A DNA stretch of 64,000 bases. Origin: Saururus chinensis (lineage: Eukaryota > Streptophyta > Magnoliopsida > Piperales > Saururaceae). The position numbers were made by a program, and so were the translations under genes. The notes beneath the pieces are model-generated. The model was not told the origin of the DNA. It ran no database searches and was given only the letters and a program-made list of their open reading frames with translations. The DNA is taken from contig CP141140.1 in the NCBI GenBank assembly GCA_035235625.1, forward strand, positions 15,334,685-15,398,684. Reading direction: 5' to 3'. Shown here in pieces: positions 10,406 through 24,255 of the stretch; within the stretch, counting starts at the first letter, position 1, and the number at the start of each line of letters is the position of its first letter.

Positions 10406-13400
10406 TTACAATTCAAACCCCGGGAATCTCGAATTCTCTGGCACGGCCACGTCAAACCAGAAGCAAGCAGTCCCAGCCAATCCGTGGAAGAGAGAGTAGG
10501 GATGATCGAGTTTACTGAGGTGAGTTCCCTCAGCGAGTTTCTTGGCGTTGTGGTACAGAAAACCGGCAAATGCTGTGGCTCTCTCCTTGTATACCTCATC
10601 CCCCGTCAGTCGAAAGAGTGAAAGCATAGCGTACGCATTGCCGGCTATCCCGTCAGCGAGCCCCACCTTCTCAACCAAACCTCTCTTCCACACTACCTCT
10701 CCAGCCTCTATGGCGGCTTCTAGGAAAACCCTATCTCCAGGAAAAACCTGAAACAAATAATAGTGCAAAAGTTAGGTCCAATAAAGAGTGACCTATTTTT
10801 ACGTCTGTTTTTTAGCTAGAAAACAAAAAAAATGACCTGTTTTTAAAAGGAAACATGGTAAAAGTCTCTATCAATTGAAAATGACTGTTCGACAAAATTA
10901 TCAAAATGATCTGTTTTTTAGCCATTTTGAAAATTCAGCTGGGGGCACCCAAGGAAGCCATGTAGATGACAAACTTGTGGACATAATCATACACCCAATC
11001 AACCACAAATGAGCTCGATTAAGTCTTCTATCAACATCAATTTTGTCGAAGCCAACCACAAATATGAATGTGGTCGTTGTAGCACATAAGACGGCCAACG
11101 AAACAAAGCTTCCCAATATTAATTCGAATCTGATCAATCGCCACACTTTTACCCGTTTCTACCTATTGGTGACAAGTATAGCGTGGCCATATCTAAGAAG
11201 CAGCTTACAGTTTGAAAGTCTAAAGGCTCGTATACATAATTACATATTGCCCATTACGGCCGGCTGCAGATCTGCTGGGAGGGCCTGCCCACACCAATTG
11301 TGGTGGGAGGGACCAATCTACTGACGTCAGCTGGGAAAGCACATGGGAATCCAGGCCTGATTCTCACGCGTTTTCCCAGGTGTGACCGGCTGATTGGCCA
11401 CTCCCACCACAATTGGTGGGACGGCTTGACAGCCCTATCTGAAGCCCGGCAGCCAACAATTTGAAGTGGCCAGTTTAGTGGCAATCAGTCGCCATAAGAA
11501 TGAACCGAGCTGATAGGCAACTTTTGGTATGCGTTGTTCTATTGTTCTTTTCGGTGTACCAATCTTAGTGTGTTTTTCCATCACAAATTTTACCTGAATG
11601 ACAACGTCAATGGCCAAGTTAGGTAAATTAACCAGTATTATACTCGTATCAATTATTTTTATATCAAGTCACTTTCTACATCCCCTCCCATACTCAACCC
11701 ATCTTCTATCCTCGATACTAATGCAATACATTCTTCAGAAAAAGAGATGTCAGTAACAGAAACGAAGAACAACAATAACCAACTCAAAGGGGCGATCAAA
11801 CCTGATGAACTAACTTTCTTTTTTTTTAGAAAAAAAAACTAAATGATAGAACTAAAATGTTCACACTAAGATCAGACTAAAACAGACAATATTGACAGCA
11901 AAATTAACTGCATTTCGTTAATGAATGCTAGCGTAGCACACTAGGGAGGAGACTAACCTGCACGGCTTTGCAGAGAGTGATGGCTACCCCAGTTGCTCCA
12001 TGCGACCACTGGACCAGCTTGTCCCTGAAATTTCCTTCACTGGATGGATAATTGCCGCTCTGAGGAAACCGATTCCTCACCATATACCCGAGAGAACATT
12101 TCACGTCCTCCAAATCCTCGTCAGGGAGCTGAAAGTGGAGAAGGACATGAAGAATCCCAGCCAAGCCATGGGCTGCACCCAGGTAGCGGGTCCCGTGCCA
12201 CCGATACATCAAGGGGCATGAGGTGTTGTCGGATGCCCCAACTCGACCCCCGGCTAATACAGCTTCAACTATTGGCATTAGGAGACTAGTTTGTATTGTC
12301 TCCGGCCCAAGGTACTTGTTAATGAACAAGGCAGCCCAGAGGAAGCCGGCCCTACCGTGAAGCAGCTCGTATGGCATGCCGAAACCGCCTTCATCTGGTC
12401 CAGCAGATAATGCTCTCTCCTCTGCCACCTGAACACCATTTTTTACGTCCATCACTAATAAGTACACAGCCAAATCTCCAAAACTGTTCATACTTGGACC
12501 AAAAAAACACTTAGGGCAGACTAAAAACTGCCTAGGATATTATCCACAAATTAGGCGAGAAGAATTTATTGCCAGTTAAGAAATCTTATACAGAAAACAA
12601 AGTTACTCAGCCCCTAAAGAATCTAAATTTTGAACCATTTGCTATGATGAATGTCCCAAAAAAACAAAAAAAACTGAACAGCAAAGCAGGAACTTTTGGT
12701 TCTGACAACTTGAGAGGGCATGAATTGTTTACATAAAGGAATTACTTTGTGCATTCGTTTGTTTAATACTCCCTCTGTCCCACATTAATCGACCCCCTTT
12801 GAAATTTCAAAGGGAGAGATTAATGAGGGACAGAGGAAGTGTTTTCCACGGGTATTTGGAGCCTTTTGTAATTTCGTACTCAAGTATGACCTTCAGCATA
12901 ATTTCCTAGAACTGTTCTTACTTGGCTCCCCATCACTACGCAAATGAAGAAGAGTTTTGAATAGTGGCCAAATCAGATTCCATGACAAAGCAATTCCAGA
13001 ACAAATTTTTAAAATCAAGACGACGACTCAGCTTCAAATTGTTCAAGTCAAGCTGACTCGGAGTCTCAACAGAGTAAAAAAAATTCATTGTCGTAAAGAT
13101 GATAAATAAAGATAAATTCATCTAATAGTAAAAAAAGTAGATATAAATGCAAATATGTTTAAATATGCATGCAAAAATTATGCTATATTTTAACAAACAA
13201 AGAAATATAACCTAATATTCTCTTATATTATATGATTTTTGGAAGAAAGAAATTTAGACAATATGAAGTCAATGTAGCTACTGTAGTTTCACGATTGGGT
13301 TTCTCTTGGGGGGTGTCAATAGAGTCATGTTAATTTTGATTAACTACTTTCTAAAGCATATAGTAAGTGATGTTTTTAGTAAAAGGAGGAGCTTGAAAAT

Positions 13401-14788
13401 TAAGGCCTATGTGTCAGAGAAGAGATAACTGATAGTGAAACAAGGCCCATTACGGGGTTGAAACGCAAGAGAAAGCATCTATGATGAGGAAACATCAAGT
13501 ATAGCATCGAACAAAGCTTTTGCTTTTAGAGAAGTGGTCGGTGATCCCCCTACTTGTCTTCCACTCTCTCATTATCCATAGATTGAATTAATCGAGTACA
13601 GATCGGTCCAAATATGAATAAGAGCACATCACATTAATATCTCCCTTTCTAACCTTAATACAAACAACGGAAATATAATTATATAACTAATTCTTCTTTG
13701 TGCCTGGAGTCGCCAGGGATGTTGGTGTAGTGTTTGCTTTTGTGTGTTGAGTAACATTTCTATACAAAAAAATATATGAATTTGAAGTAGCTAAGGAAGA
13801 TCTTTCTTTTCAAAAATGATGAAAAATAAATAAGATCATGATTTAAAAATGAATAAAACCACATAAATACCCCGAGGAAGAGGTCCAAGAAGATATCACG
13901 GCGAGGGAAGTCTTCCATGCAGTAGGCCACCACGGCCCCTAGCGCGTAGACACCCGCGTTACCACACAGAAATGTCACGTGGTCCCTGCAAGCCCATGTC
14001 AAATATATTTACGAATTTGCCACTCAACCAGATAAACAATCCAACAGACCAGAAGAGATCACGTCCCACTACGCCAAGAGTGCCAACGTCGTCACGGTAA
14101 GCGGTGGAAACTGGAAGACCATTTTTCCCGCCACGATTTACCGAATTTCATCTGTGAACCCCATGAGCCCGGCAGAGCATGACGATAACCGTCGGATCAG
14201 AATTAGATCTGGTGGTTGACGGCTCATGTTTGTTCATACAGCGAAGCGGGGTCCACATGACGGCTCTGGGCTCTGGCTTGTCGCCTAGCAGGTCCGGCGG
14301 GTCCCGCCTTTCCCACCCAATAAAAATTTGACAGAGAGAGAGAGAGAACCGTTTGGAGCCGCGGGCGACGGTGGTGCAAGAGTCGACGATCTCAGCAGCG
14401 AGGAGCAGGTCCCGGCGGTCGCCGGTAGCCTCGTAGGATCTGAGGCAGAGAAACGCGGTGCCGAGCAGACCGGAGTACGCGGTGGAATCGACGATTTGTC
14501 CCGCTCCACTGGCCTTCCACGTCGCCTCCACCACCTGCTTCACACAAACACATTGAAGCCAATTTCCCTTCTGCTGTTAAGAAAACCGAAGCTCTTCGAA
14601 AGCTCCTAGTCCGTTAAAATCAAAAGAAAAAAGACTGAAAGTGGAGCAGGGACCTGGTCCTTGAGGTAGGCTGCGGACTGGAGGAACGACTCCGCCGGGA
14701 GGGAAAGAGCGGACGCAATGTCTCCTGCGCTTTGCAAATCCGACCATTCCGGCGCTTCCCTTAGCATCATTTCCACCGTCGAATTCAT
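10406..14788 (-). CDS. GCL1: LanC-like protein, GCL1 type, five exons, 415 aa
   Basis: Exons on the minus strand are 14788-14654, 14534-14350, 13985-13871, 12428-11958 and 10747-10406. Every junction has GT/AG borders and the phases join (135+185+115+471+342 = 1248 nt, 415 codons plus stop), the usual LANCL length. The start is the ATG at 14788. Family blocks are VTFLCGNAGVYALGAV (exon 3), ELLHGRAGFLWAALF and GAAHGLAGILHVLL (exon 4), WSHGATG at the end of exon 4 and GLADGIAGNAY in exon 5. LanC and LANCL proteins fold as an alpha/alpha toroid; bacterial LanC cyclises lantibiotics and mammalian LANCL proteins bind glutathione at zinc. Here the zinc ligands are replaced: WCHG is WSHG and the CH of GLCHG is AD. 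From memory this matches the plant GCL1 branch, so the copy looks intact rather than decayed. Its reaction, if any, is unknown. Introns 3 and 4 contain MITEs. Confidence 0.9.
11258..11453. mobile_element. Foldback (near-palindromic) element in LanC-like intron 4
   Basis: The left arm (CACACCAATTGTGGTGGGAG near 11292) and the right arm (CTCCCACCACAATTGGTGGG near 11401) are inverted copies. The similarity extends inward to a palindromic centre near GAATCCAGGCCTGATTC (about 11353) and outward to GGCTGC/GCAGCC. The element is non-coding and sits in intron 4 without touching the splice sites. I could not define a target duplication, so the superfamily is unassigned. Confidence 0.65.
12769..12839. 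mobile_element. Very short Stowaway-like MITE in LanC-like intron 3
   Basis: Starts CTCCCTCTGTCCCACATTAA after a TA dinucleotide and ends with the inverted counterpart TTAATGAGGGACAGAGGAAG. CTCCCTC-type ends with a TA target are typical of Stowaway (Tc1/mariner) MITEs. At about 71 bp it is almost only the two arms. The right TA is mutated to TG. Confidence 0.75.
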
Positions 14789-17148
<2,360 letters not shown>

Positions 17149-17580
17149 AAAGTTAGTATAAGCCTCGGCTTAGGTTGTGAATATGCGCCCAATTTTTTTT
17201 GACCATCCAATAACATCCAACACTATTGTATCATTGCAGCAAACCAGATACTACTTAACTCGAGTTACAAGCTAGAGGTCTTTCCCGCCCACATTTGACA
17301 TTACCTGCCCCTCCATCAATTTTTGTCGCCTTGACTAAGGAAGAAGTGGGATCTCCTCCGTGCTTCTCCGACCTTCACCGCCTCCTAGCATCCCCGACAT
17401 TGCCGCTGCCTTGCTTCCCTTGCCATCACCACCTCCTTGCTTCGCCCTCCATCGCCGCCTCTTTGCTTCACGTCTCATCCCCACCTGGTTGATTCCCGGC
17501 CCATCTCCGCCTCTCAAGTCGCCCCTCCATCTTCATCACCTTGAGGAGGGAACAAGCGCATCTTTGTTGCATCTTATATA

Positions 17581-19720
17581 TTGGTCCAAAACCCTAATCT
17601 GTGTGCCGTTTTGGAGCTTGGAAATTTATCGTCAATGGCATCGGTGGGCGAGTGTGACGATTATGCTTTGGCGGTCGTGGCACTTCTCGATTCCTCATCC
17701 TCAGCATTAACACCGGTCTTGGACGCTGTCGCCGCCCTATTGTGCGAGGTTATCAGGGACGGCCTCACCAAGTTCTACTACGGAGACGGCACCGCAAATA
17801 AAGATCACACCAATGTGGCGAGCAACTTGAAAGATTTCTCCTGGGCTCAAAATTCGTTGCCTCCGGCCGGGATACAAGGCTAGCGGTGGAGAACATTCCC
17901 GATTTCCATGGGGGCTTCAAGTACGTTGTGAGGTTGGTCCACAAGAGGGCTCAGGAGGGGCTGAATTCCGTGGTCCGCATGAAGCCGAAGGAGTTGCTGA
18001 CCACCATGTCACCGCTCGTGGTCTCAATCGAGGCGGTCGGTGAGATTATCAGGTCCACGAACTCTTTGAGAATCAATGCGCCGATGTGGGAGCTAGGATT
18101 TAATCTCTTTTAGCGGAAGTCTTTGTAAGGAAATGGCATGACTTTGCCGGGCAACTCCATGAAACGTGTGTTGCTCTGGCCAGTTGAGAACTCTTCTTGC
18201 TTGGGAGGCGGCATTGGCTCTGTTTTCCTTGGAGTTGAGGGACGGTGATGATTGCAATAAGGAAACCCAAGTGGCGGCTGGAATGAATGGGGAAGGCAGG
18301 AATTCTGTTGCGAAGAAGAACAATAGTAACAAGGAGAAGAAGAAGAAGAAGAAGAAGAAGAAGAAGAAGAAGAAGAAGAAGAAGAAGAAACACAAGGTTC
18401 TGGATAGGGGTATTGGATTCATCATAGCGTTTTCCAAAGACAAGGTCAAGGGAATGTCTGCGGGAGATGGGGAGAGGCTGAAGTTTTGATTGATTGGTGG
18501 CCAATCTCTCTGCCCTTTTGTGCCTGGTGGATGAGGGATTCTTTGTGAGAAAGGTTGAAGAATTTATGAGAAGTAATGAAGTGAGGAGACTTCCCAAAAT
18601 TCCCATGGTGAGAAGTCGGTACTATTATCTAACATAAGACATGTTTACTTCTTTAAATGCTATTGTGGTAGACTATCTTGGTTTCAAGTTTTTTTTTTAA
18701 TTTCTTTCGAAGGAACAATTGCATGCGTTCAAACCTGAAGCATTGTTTGAGTCTTATGAGGGAACTCAGGACTTTCCAAATGATAAGCCTGAAGCATTGA
18801 CGATTAGAGACAGAGTGTTTGACATCATAATAAATGTGTTTAAGAGGCATGGAGCCATGGCTTTGGACACTCCCACTTTTGAGCTGAGAGAGACTCTCAT
18901 GGGATAATACAAAGAACACTCCAAATTGATCTATGATCTTGCAGACCAAGAACGTATTGTAGGAATGCAGATTTGGTGCGACTTTCTTTTGTTTTTGTTA
19001 GTGTTTTCCTCTGAGTATGCTTGCTTAGCTTTTGTCTCTTAGGTGTAGTACCTAATCAACTTTTTGTTTTAGCCTTTTTTTTTTCCGCTAGTCCCATATC
19101 TAACCATGTAAACATTTTGTGAAATCTTTGAATAATTCAGTCTTAGTGGGGACAAGTTTCATTCTTGTATGTGATTCATTGAGATTTACCAGTTCCTGTA
19201 TTGCTAATTCTCTTTTTTGAAGCTTTTTTGTCTTTAACTCATTAGTAACTAAGAGAAATTTTAGCTATCATTGTAAATGTCTAAATGTTAACAGTCTTTG
19301 TATGCCCATATACTCTTCTTTGTATATTTTTTCCAATTAGTTGAGAGGCTAACTTCTTAAAAAAGACATTCATTGCTTGCCAATAAGAGTTGGTTTAGGT
19401 CACTGATGCAATAAATTGTCTTCACAGTTATTGAATTTAGGACCAAAATATTGTGCAAACTTTTTGAAAACGAAGATTTTCCACCTGAAGAGGACAATCT
19501 CTTAATATATTTTGCACGAAAGTACAATTCTTCTAGCTCAAGGTTGCATATGTGTGCCCGAATCTTGCTATGATCATACAAACCTTTATGTTTCTTTATT
19601 TGTCAAGTGTTTGTGATGTGCATGCATTTTTATCTTTGCAGGGTGGTGAAATTTGTGCCTTGCTCTGTGATCCAACTGTTCCTTTTGTTAGATACTTGGC
19701 ATCTATAAGCTCTTATGTCA
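17581..19720 (+). pseudogene. Histidyl-tRNA synthetase pseudogene, cytosolic type, introns retained
   Basis: Segments of plant cytosolic histidine-tRNA ligase appear in order. An N-terminal extension runs 17640-18110. A Lys-rich stretch, expanded to a long AAG run, is followed by KVLDRGIGF (about 18392). KVEEFMRSNEVRRLPKIP lies near 18550. The start of the class II catalytic domain lies at 18719-18940 (EGTQDFPNDKPEA, then VFKRHGAMALDTPTFELRETLMG and KLIYDLADQ). The next exon, GGEICALLCDPTVPFVRYLAS, begins at 19642 after a TTTGCAG acceptor. A stop follows LRETLMG at 18905, another breaks the frame at 17881, the N-terminal part is frameshifted, and the remaining catalytic motifs are not found downstream. 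Because intron positions survive, this is a DNA-level duplicate and not a retrocopy. Confidence 0.85.
18334..18390. repeat. (GAA/AAG)n trinucleotide run
   Basis: A trinucleotide run within the Lys-rich part of the histidyl-tRNA synthetase pseudogene. In the sense frame it reads as an unbroken lysine tract, far longer than a normal KKK linker, which suggests expansion after the copy lost function. Confidence 0.9.
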
Positions 19721-21144
19721 TTAGAGTTGCATCAATGTGGAGTAGCCTTTTTAGATATCTGTCCTAGCATATTCGCTATTTTGAGAGGCGCTTCATTATT
19801 TTTTTGTTAGTTACTAGGTTTAAAAGAAGGGATTGTCAGATTTAACAGCATAAACGATTGGTGCTTTGTTCAAAAGAAAGGACGACCTTTGGAATTATTA
19901 TCTGAACTGAACCAAGCTGGGTTATAAGTTGTGTTTGTATCTGTCACACAGCTAGGTTATAAGTTCACTATTTTAGTGATTCTCTTATTATCTATGGAAA
20001 ACATTTCAGCTTCATATAAGTGATTTTCTCATTGGAGATAGAAAACTAGTATCTTGTGGCCCATTCATTTCAACAGATTTTATACTGGTGATCTGATGTT
20101 TTATTTTTCATGCCTAAGGCCCTTAATGTCCGTTTTAAATTTTAAGGTTCTGTAGTGGCGGTTGCTCTGCAATTGCATATACTGGAACGTCTCTATTTGT
20201 TGGTCCGACAATATGTATCTGCAAGAATTTTCTCTCCTATAGGATTGTTCTTTTATATTTTCTTTTGCTATGCCCTTTACCTTGTTGTTTGATGCTGAAT
20301 TAGTCTCTTTGATTCATTTTTCAAGCTATTATTGCACAAATCAATCAGGCTATTAGGGCAACTGGGGTGGTGAGCCAGTAGTGCAAAGCATTAGTTGCAC
20401 AAAATGGGGAAATAATATTGCAAATGTTGACATCTGAGGTAAGTCATGAAAAGGTTTGAAAATTTTAACCATGTTATGTCTTGTATGTGTGGTGCACCTA
20501 TAAGACTAGGTTTTATTTTGATGACCTTATTCACCAGTTAGAGTTTGCCAAACAAAATATGCTTGCAGATTGGTTTGAGTGTTTTTGATGGAACTCGAGA
20601 TGTTAGGTTACATTTCTTTTTGACCTTTATATTTGGTATATATTGTAAGGGTAAAGTTAGCATGAACCTGGGCTTATATGAGCTATGCACCCAGTTAAAT
20701 AACAACTATCAGATCATATCTAATGGCACTCAATCATTGCAGTTAACCATAGTTCTTTTAGTGATTTGATCAAGTAGTCAATTGGAAGATGCGATCTAAG
20801 TAACTTGGACGGCACTGTAGTTCTTTGGAAGATGCGCATAACTACTCCAACACAGAGATCAGACCCTTCTACCACTGTGACAACATCTTCTTCAACCAGT
20901 AGTTCATCAGGTAACTTGAGTAGCATTGGGGACACAAGCCAGAGATGACGGATTGAGGACCCCAAGCACGTCTAAAGGAAGTCTCTTCTTTTTTCTTTCT
21001 TTTTTGCTATTGTGAAGCCACTAATTCTTTGAATTTTATATTGAAGGATTTAGCAATTCATCTTTAAATTTTAAACTAAAAATTGGCATTATCTTATTTA
21101 CTCTCTTTATACCTATACCAGAGGATTTAGTTATGGGAGTATAT
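19721..21144. other. Remnant gene DNA with exon-like pieces, no intact gene
   Basis: Two pieces look exon-like. At about 20349-20441 an AG-bordered stretch reads AIRATGVVS, a stop, then CKALVAQNGEIILQMLTSE, and ends at a GTAAGT donor. At about 20795-20950 a Ser/Thr-rich stretch contains ITTPTQRSDPSTTVTTSSS. I do not recognise the source protein of either. A partial copy of the Mutator-like MITE lies at 20649-20765 (GGGTAAAGTTAGCATGAACCTGGGC). Confidence 0.4.
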
Positions 21145-23015
21145 TGTAACACCCTGCTTTTCTAATTACTTTTAACCTACGGGTTAAAGGTAATTAGATA
21201 ACTTTTAATATGTTTTAGAAGGTTTCGTAGGTTGAAACCTTCTTTTATGAGTAGAGCTCGAATAAATGAGCGTAACGATTCGAAGAACGCGTGAAACGGA
21301 GGTCGGAATTGGAAGTTACGACCTTGACAATCGTAGAGAATAAGTGGGACCCATTTGGAAAGGGCACGATATGCTTCTTTAAATAGGTTGGTATCAAAGG
21401 GCTCATCGATACGAGTCCAACGGTACCAAGAACGCACGAATCAGAATCCAGGGTAAGAAGTTATATGCGTTTAAAGTTTATATGTATTTAAAAAATAAAA
21501 AAATGGAAAATGGGTGAGCCGGCGCGCGACTGGCGCGCGCCTGCGTTACCGCGGGTGCCACGAATCTGTGTGCGGGCACGAGCCACGCGCGGTTTTGGCG
21601 GGCGCCACCACCGAAACAAGCGGGGTAGCCGGTTTTGGCGTCGTGGCACCGGAGTTTCGGCAGCTCGGGGGTCTATAAATACCCCATTCTATTCCTTTTT
21701 GAGATTGGAACTTCCCTTTCCCCGTTTATAACCGTTCTGAGGCCGATTAAGGCCATTCAAGACCCGTTTCTTACTAAATCAAGCATGCTCTACACGATGC
21801 GCATAAGGAAGAAATGCCCCAATCCAAGGAGAGGTTCTGCCCATTGACCTCAAGCACCGACAAACTTCCTTTTCTTCATTCTTGAGCGTCCTAACTCTGA
21901 TTTAGTCCGTCCAAGAGGCGTTCTTGACTAAATCAAGTGTGTTCTATGTGATGGAGGGCTCTGTTTTCTGAGTTGGCAACTATATGAAGAGGAAATGCCC
22001 CGAGACAAGTAGAGGCTCTACCCGTTATCCTCTAGCGCCGAACAAGAAAGAGGGGCTCGGAGCAAGACGGAGTTTTGTCTAAAGTTGCCGGGCTAATAAA
22101 ACGAGGAACGTATGGAGGCTAGAGGAAGCTCCATCTATTATCTTTGGATTTGAAGGGGAGGATGCTCATACGAGCAACTCCGAATACCGCTACCTTACGA
22201 GACATGAGAGGAGTAAACATTTCTGATCTCCCATTTTAATTATAGAACGGCGTGTGTGCTATGCTATGATCTATATGCTTGATATGCTTATATGCTATGA
22301 TGTGTGCTTATATGTCATGATGTGTGCTTAAATGTCATGATGTGTGCTTATATGCTATGACGTATGCTTATATACCATGATGTGTACTTATATGTCATGA
22401 TGTGTGTTGTCTCGCTCTAGGGTAGAGCGAGACATGTAATATGTGTGTCCGGTCTTGGCTTAGTGATAGAGCGAGTCGGGTGATGTGCTCAGTCTCGACT
22501 CAGTAATAGAAGCGAGACAGGTGTATGTGATTTTGATCCCGCTCTGTGATAGAGCGAGATGTACGATTTCGTTAATTTATTAACTTCCGCTTGACTCCGA
22601 TATATGACGAGTTTTTGTATACTCCAATTAAATATTCGAAGATACATATGTTATACATATATGATTTTGTGATGCTTGTTGTATGTAGTAGCCATTAGGC
22701 AGAACTACGTTCGGATCCGATCGTATTGAAATAATATTCAATACGTACGTAGGCAACCAACGGCAAGGCAATGTTGGCCCGATCCAAATCATTATATATA
22801 ATATGTTTTATTTTGTTTTACATGCAACGAACTATGAAGCTTTGTTGTGTGTATGTGTTCGTTACAACCTAAGTCTACGTACGAGGAAGCTTTAACGCTT
22901 CGTAGTACGTAGACGAACGTTGTACCTCTCGCACACAGACGATGATTCCTGGCTTAAGGAAAAGAAAATTTTCTATTAGTGATTTTGTGGGCCTGGCTCG
23001 GGTCTGGTCGTTACA
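21145..23015. mobile_element. Solo LTR of a gypsy-type element (1871 bp)
   Basis: Starts TGTAACACCCTGC and ends GGTCGTTACA, giving the inverted TGTAAC/GTTACA termini of LTRs. It is flanked by a perfect 5-bp duplication TATAT (21140-21144 and 23016-23020). There is no internal coding region and no second LTR in the window. This is the footprint of recombination between the two LTRs of a full element. The interior has a GC-rich block with a candidate TATA box (TCTATAAATACCCC near 21671), two diverged tandem halves (about 21755-21850 and 21915-22035, sharing TTACTAAATCAAG/TGACTAAATCAAG and GAAATGCCCC) and a tandem-repeat stretch. TGTAACACCC-type starts are common in plant Ty3/gypsy LTRs. Confidence 0.88.
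22262..22560. repeat. Tandem repeats inside the solo LTR
   Basis: 22262-22410 is built of about 20-bp units of the form TATATG(C/T)(C/T)ATGATGTGTGCTTA with small changes. It is followed by repeated GAGCGAGAC/GTCTCGCTC words up to about 22560, which are partly inverted and could form hairpins. Confidence 0.8.
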
Positions 23016-23020
23016 TATAT

Positions 23021-23860
23021 AGTCTCTTGAAACAAGTGGATTGCTTCTTTCCTATCGTTCTAACTGGGAGGGATGCATTGCTTTGTAATTTAAGGGTATT
23101 TGACTTGGAAGAAGGAAACAATGCCGACCCATAAGTTGTGAGAATCATTTTGTTTGATTTCTTTATTTGTCTGGAGGAATGGTAATGGAAATTGCAATGA
23201 GTATAATCATGGTGTATACTTGAACATTGTAATTTGTACATTGTGTTTTTTCTAGACTAGTTTGCCAAGTGCATTGCAGATAAAGTTTGATCGGATATGT
23301 TAAATAATTCCTTGGATATGCTGCTCGAGATGCAAACATTTGCGACACTATTTTAGTCATTATGTAGCAAATGAGTCATTGAAGCTGTCCTAGCCCGGAT
23401 CAGCATGTGTTTGGCAGGTGCGGAGTGATCCAGATTCTCCAATGCTAAGCATTTTTGTTCTTTCTCAGTTACGTTATTGTTCTCCTTAGATTTTCCCACA
23501 TTCTTATATATGTCCAGTTCATATTTATATAGTGAACCCATGTATCACTAGGTAGCTGAGGCTACAATCTATTGTATTTATCTAGACTCAATCCATTATG
23601 CGTGAAGAGTTCTTTGATTAATGAGAAGAGTCATATAAGAACAAGAATAAAGAGAAGAAAAAGAAGCTAATACTAATTTAATTTGGTTATTGCACTGCTC
23701 TTCTTTACATTTTATGTATCTTTCCGCTCTGCCGATAAGAGACATATGATTACACCCCCAGATGTTGGATACAAAAGCAAAAACATAATTGGTTGAGATA
23801 TTAACTAGGCTTACATGAGCATAATTTTCTTCATGGGAAAGAAGTGTTTATCCCTTTCTG
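23021..23860. other. Intergenic DNA with a hairpin-CTAG motif
   Basis: No recognisable coding sequence. On the minus strand 23566-23548 reads GTAGCCTCAGCTACCTAGT: a 5-bp stem hairpin directly followed by CTAG and T, resembling a Helitron 3' terminus. It lies downstream of the gene-fragment mosaic on that strand. Confidence 0.35.
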
Positions 23861-23861
23861 A

Positions 23862-24255
23862 CCATAATCAACCTCTTCTAGCAAGTGAGGTAGGTCTTGA
23901 TATGCATCAGGGCCACACACGTCTACCATCTTATCTGCATATAGAATCTTATCTTTTAACTTCTCAGTAATGGATCTGAACACAACCACTTTTGGTGGGT
24001 GCCTTGATTCAGCCCTTCCAATGTCCACATTGCTCTTCCAGTGTCGCTTGAGAAACCAAAAATAGTCAAGCCTCTGCCAAACCTTTTGTTTAGCATTATG
24101 TCGGATGGCACAAGTATTAATAAATATAACCTCAGCTTTTTCAAGAACTTCCACCACTTCTGTATATCCAGCTGTTTTCAAGATAGACAACAATTTTCAT
24201 ATCATTAACATTCATTTGGCACTCATGTCTTTTGGTAGATAGGACCATGGGACGG
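23862..24255 (-). pseudogene. MiaB/CDK5RAP1-like methylthiotransferase fragment
   Basis: The minus-strand frame (ATG at 24193) reads [20 protein letters not shown] then [19 protein letters not shown] and later [20 protein letters not shown]. These are N-terminal blocks of the radical-SAM tRNA methylthiotransferase family (CDK5RAP1/MiaB), which adds a methylthio group to isopentenyl-adenosine at tRNA position 37. Just upstream a degenerate VPNEC in another frame is the decayed first-cysteine block, so there is a frameshift near 24200. The radical-SAM CxxxCxxC motif and all later domains are absent. It is a truncated non-functional piece, and its intact parent gene is not in this window. Confidence 0.82.

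Noticed and set aside
14328-14609. Plus-strand 93-aa open frame
   Set aside because: Overlaps exon 2 of the LanC-like gene on the opposite strand and has no motif of its own.
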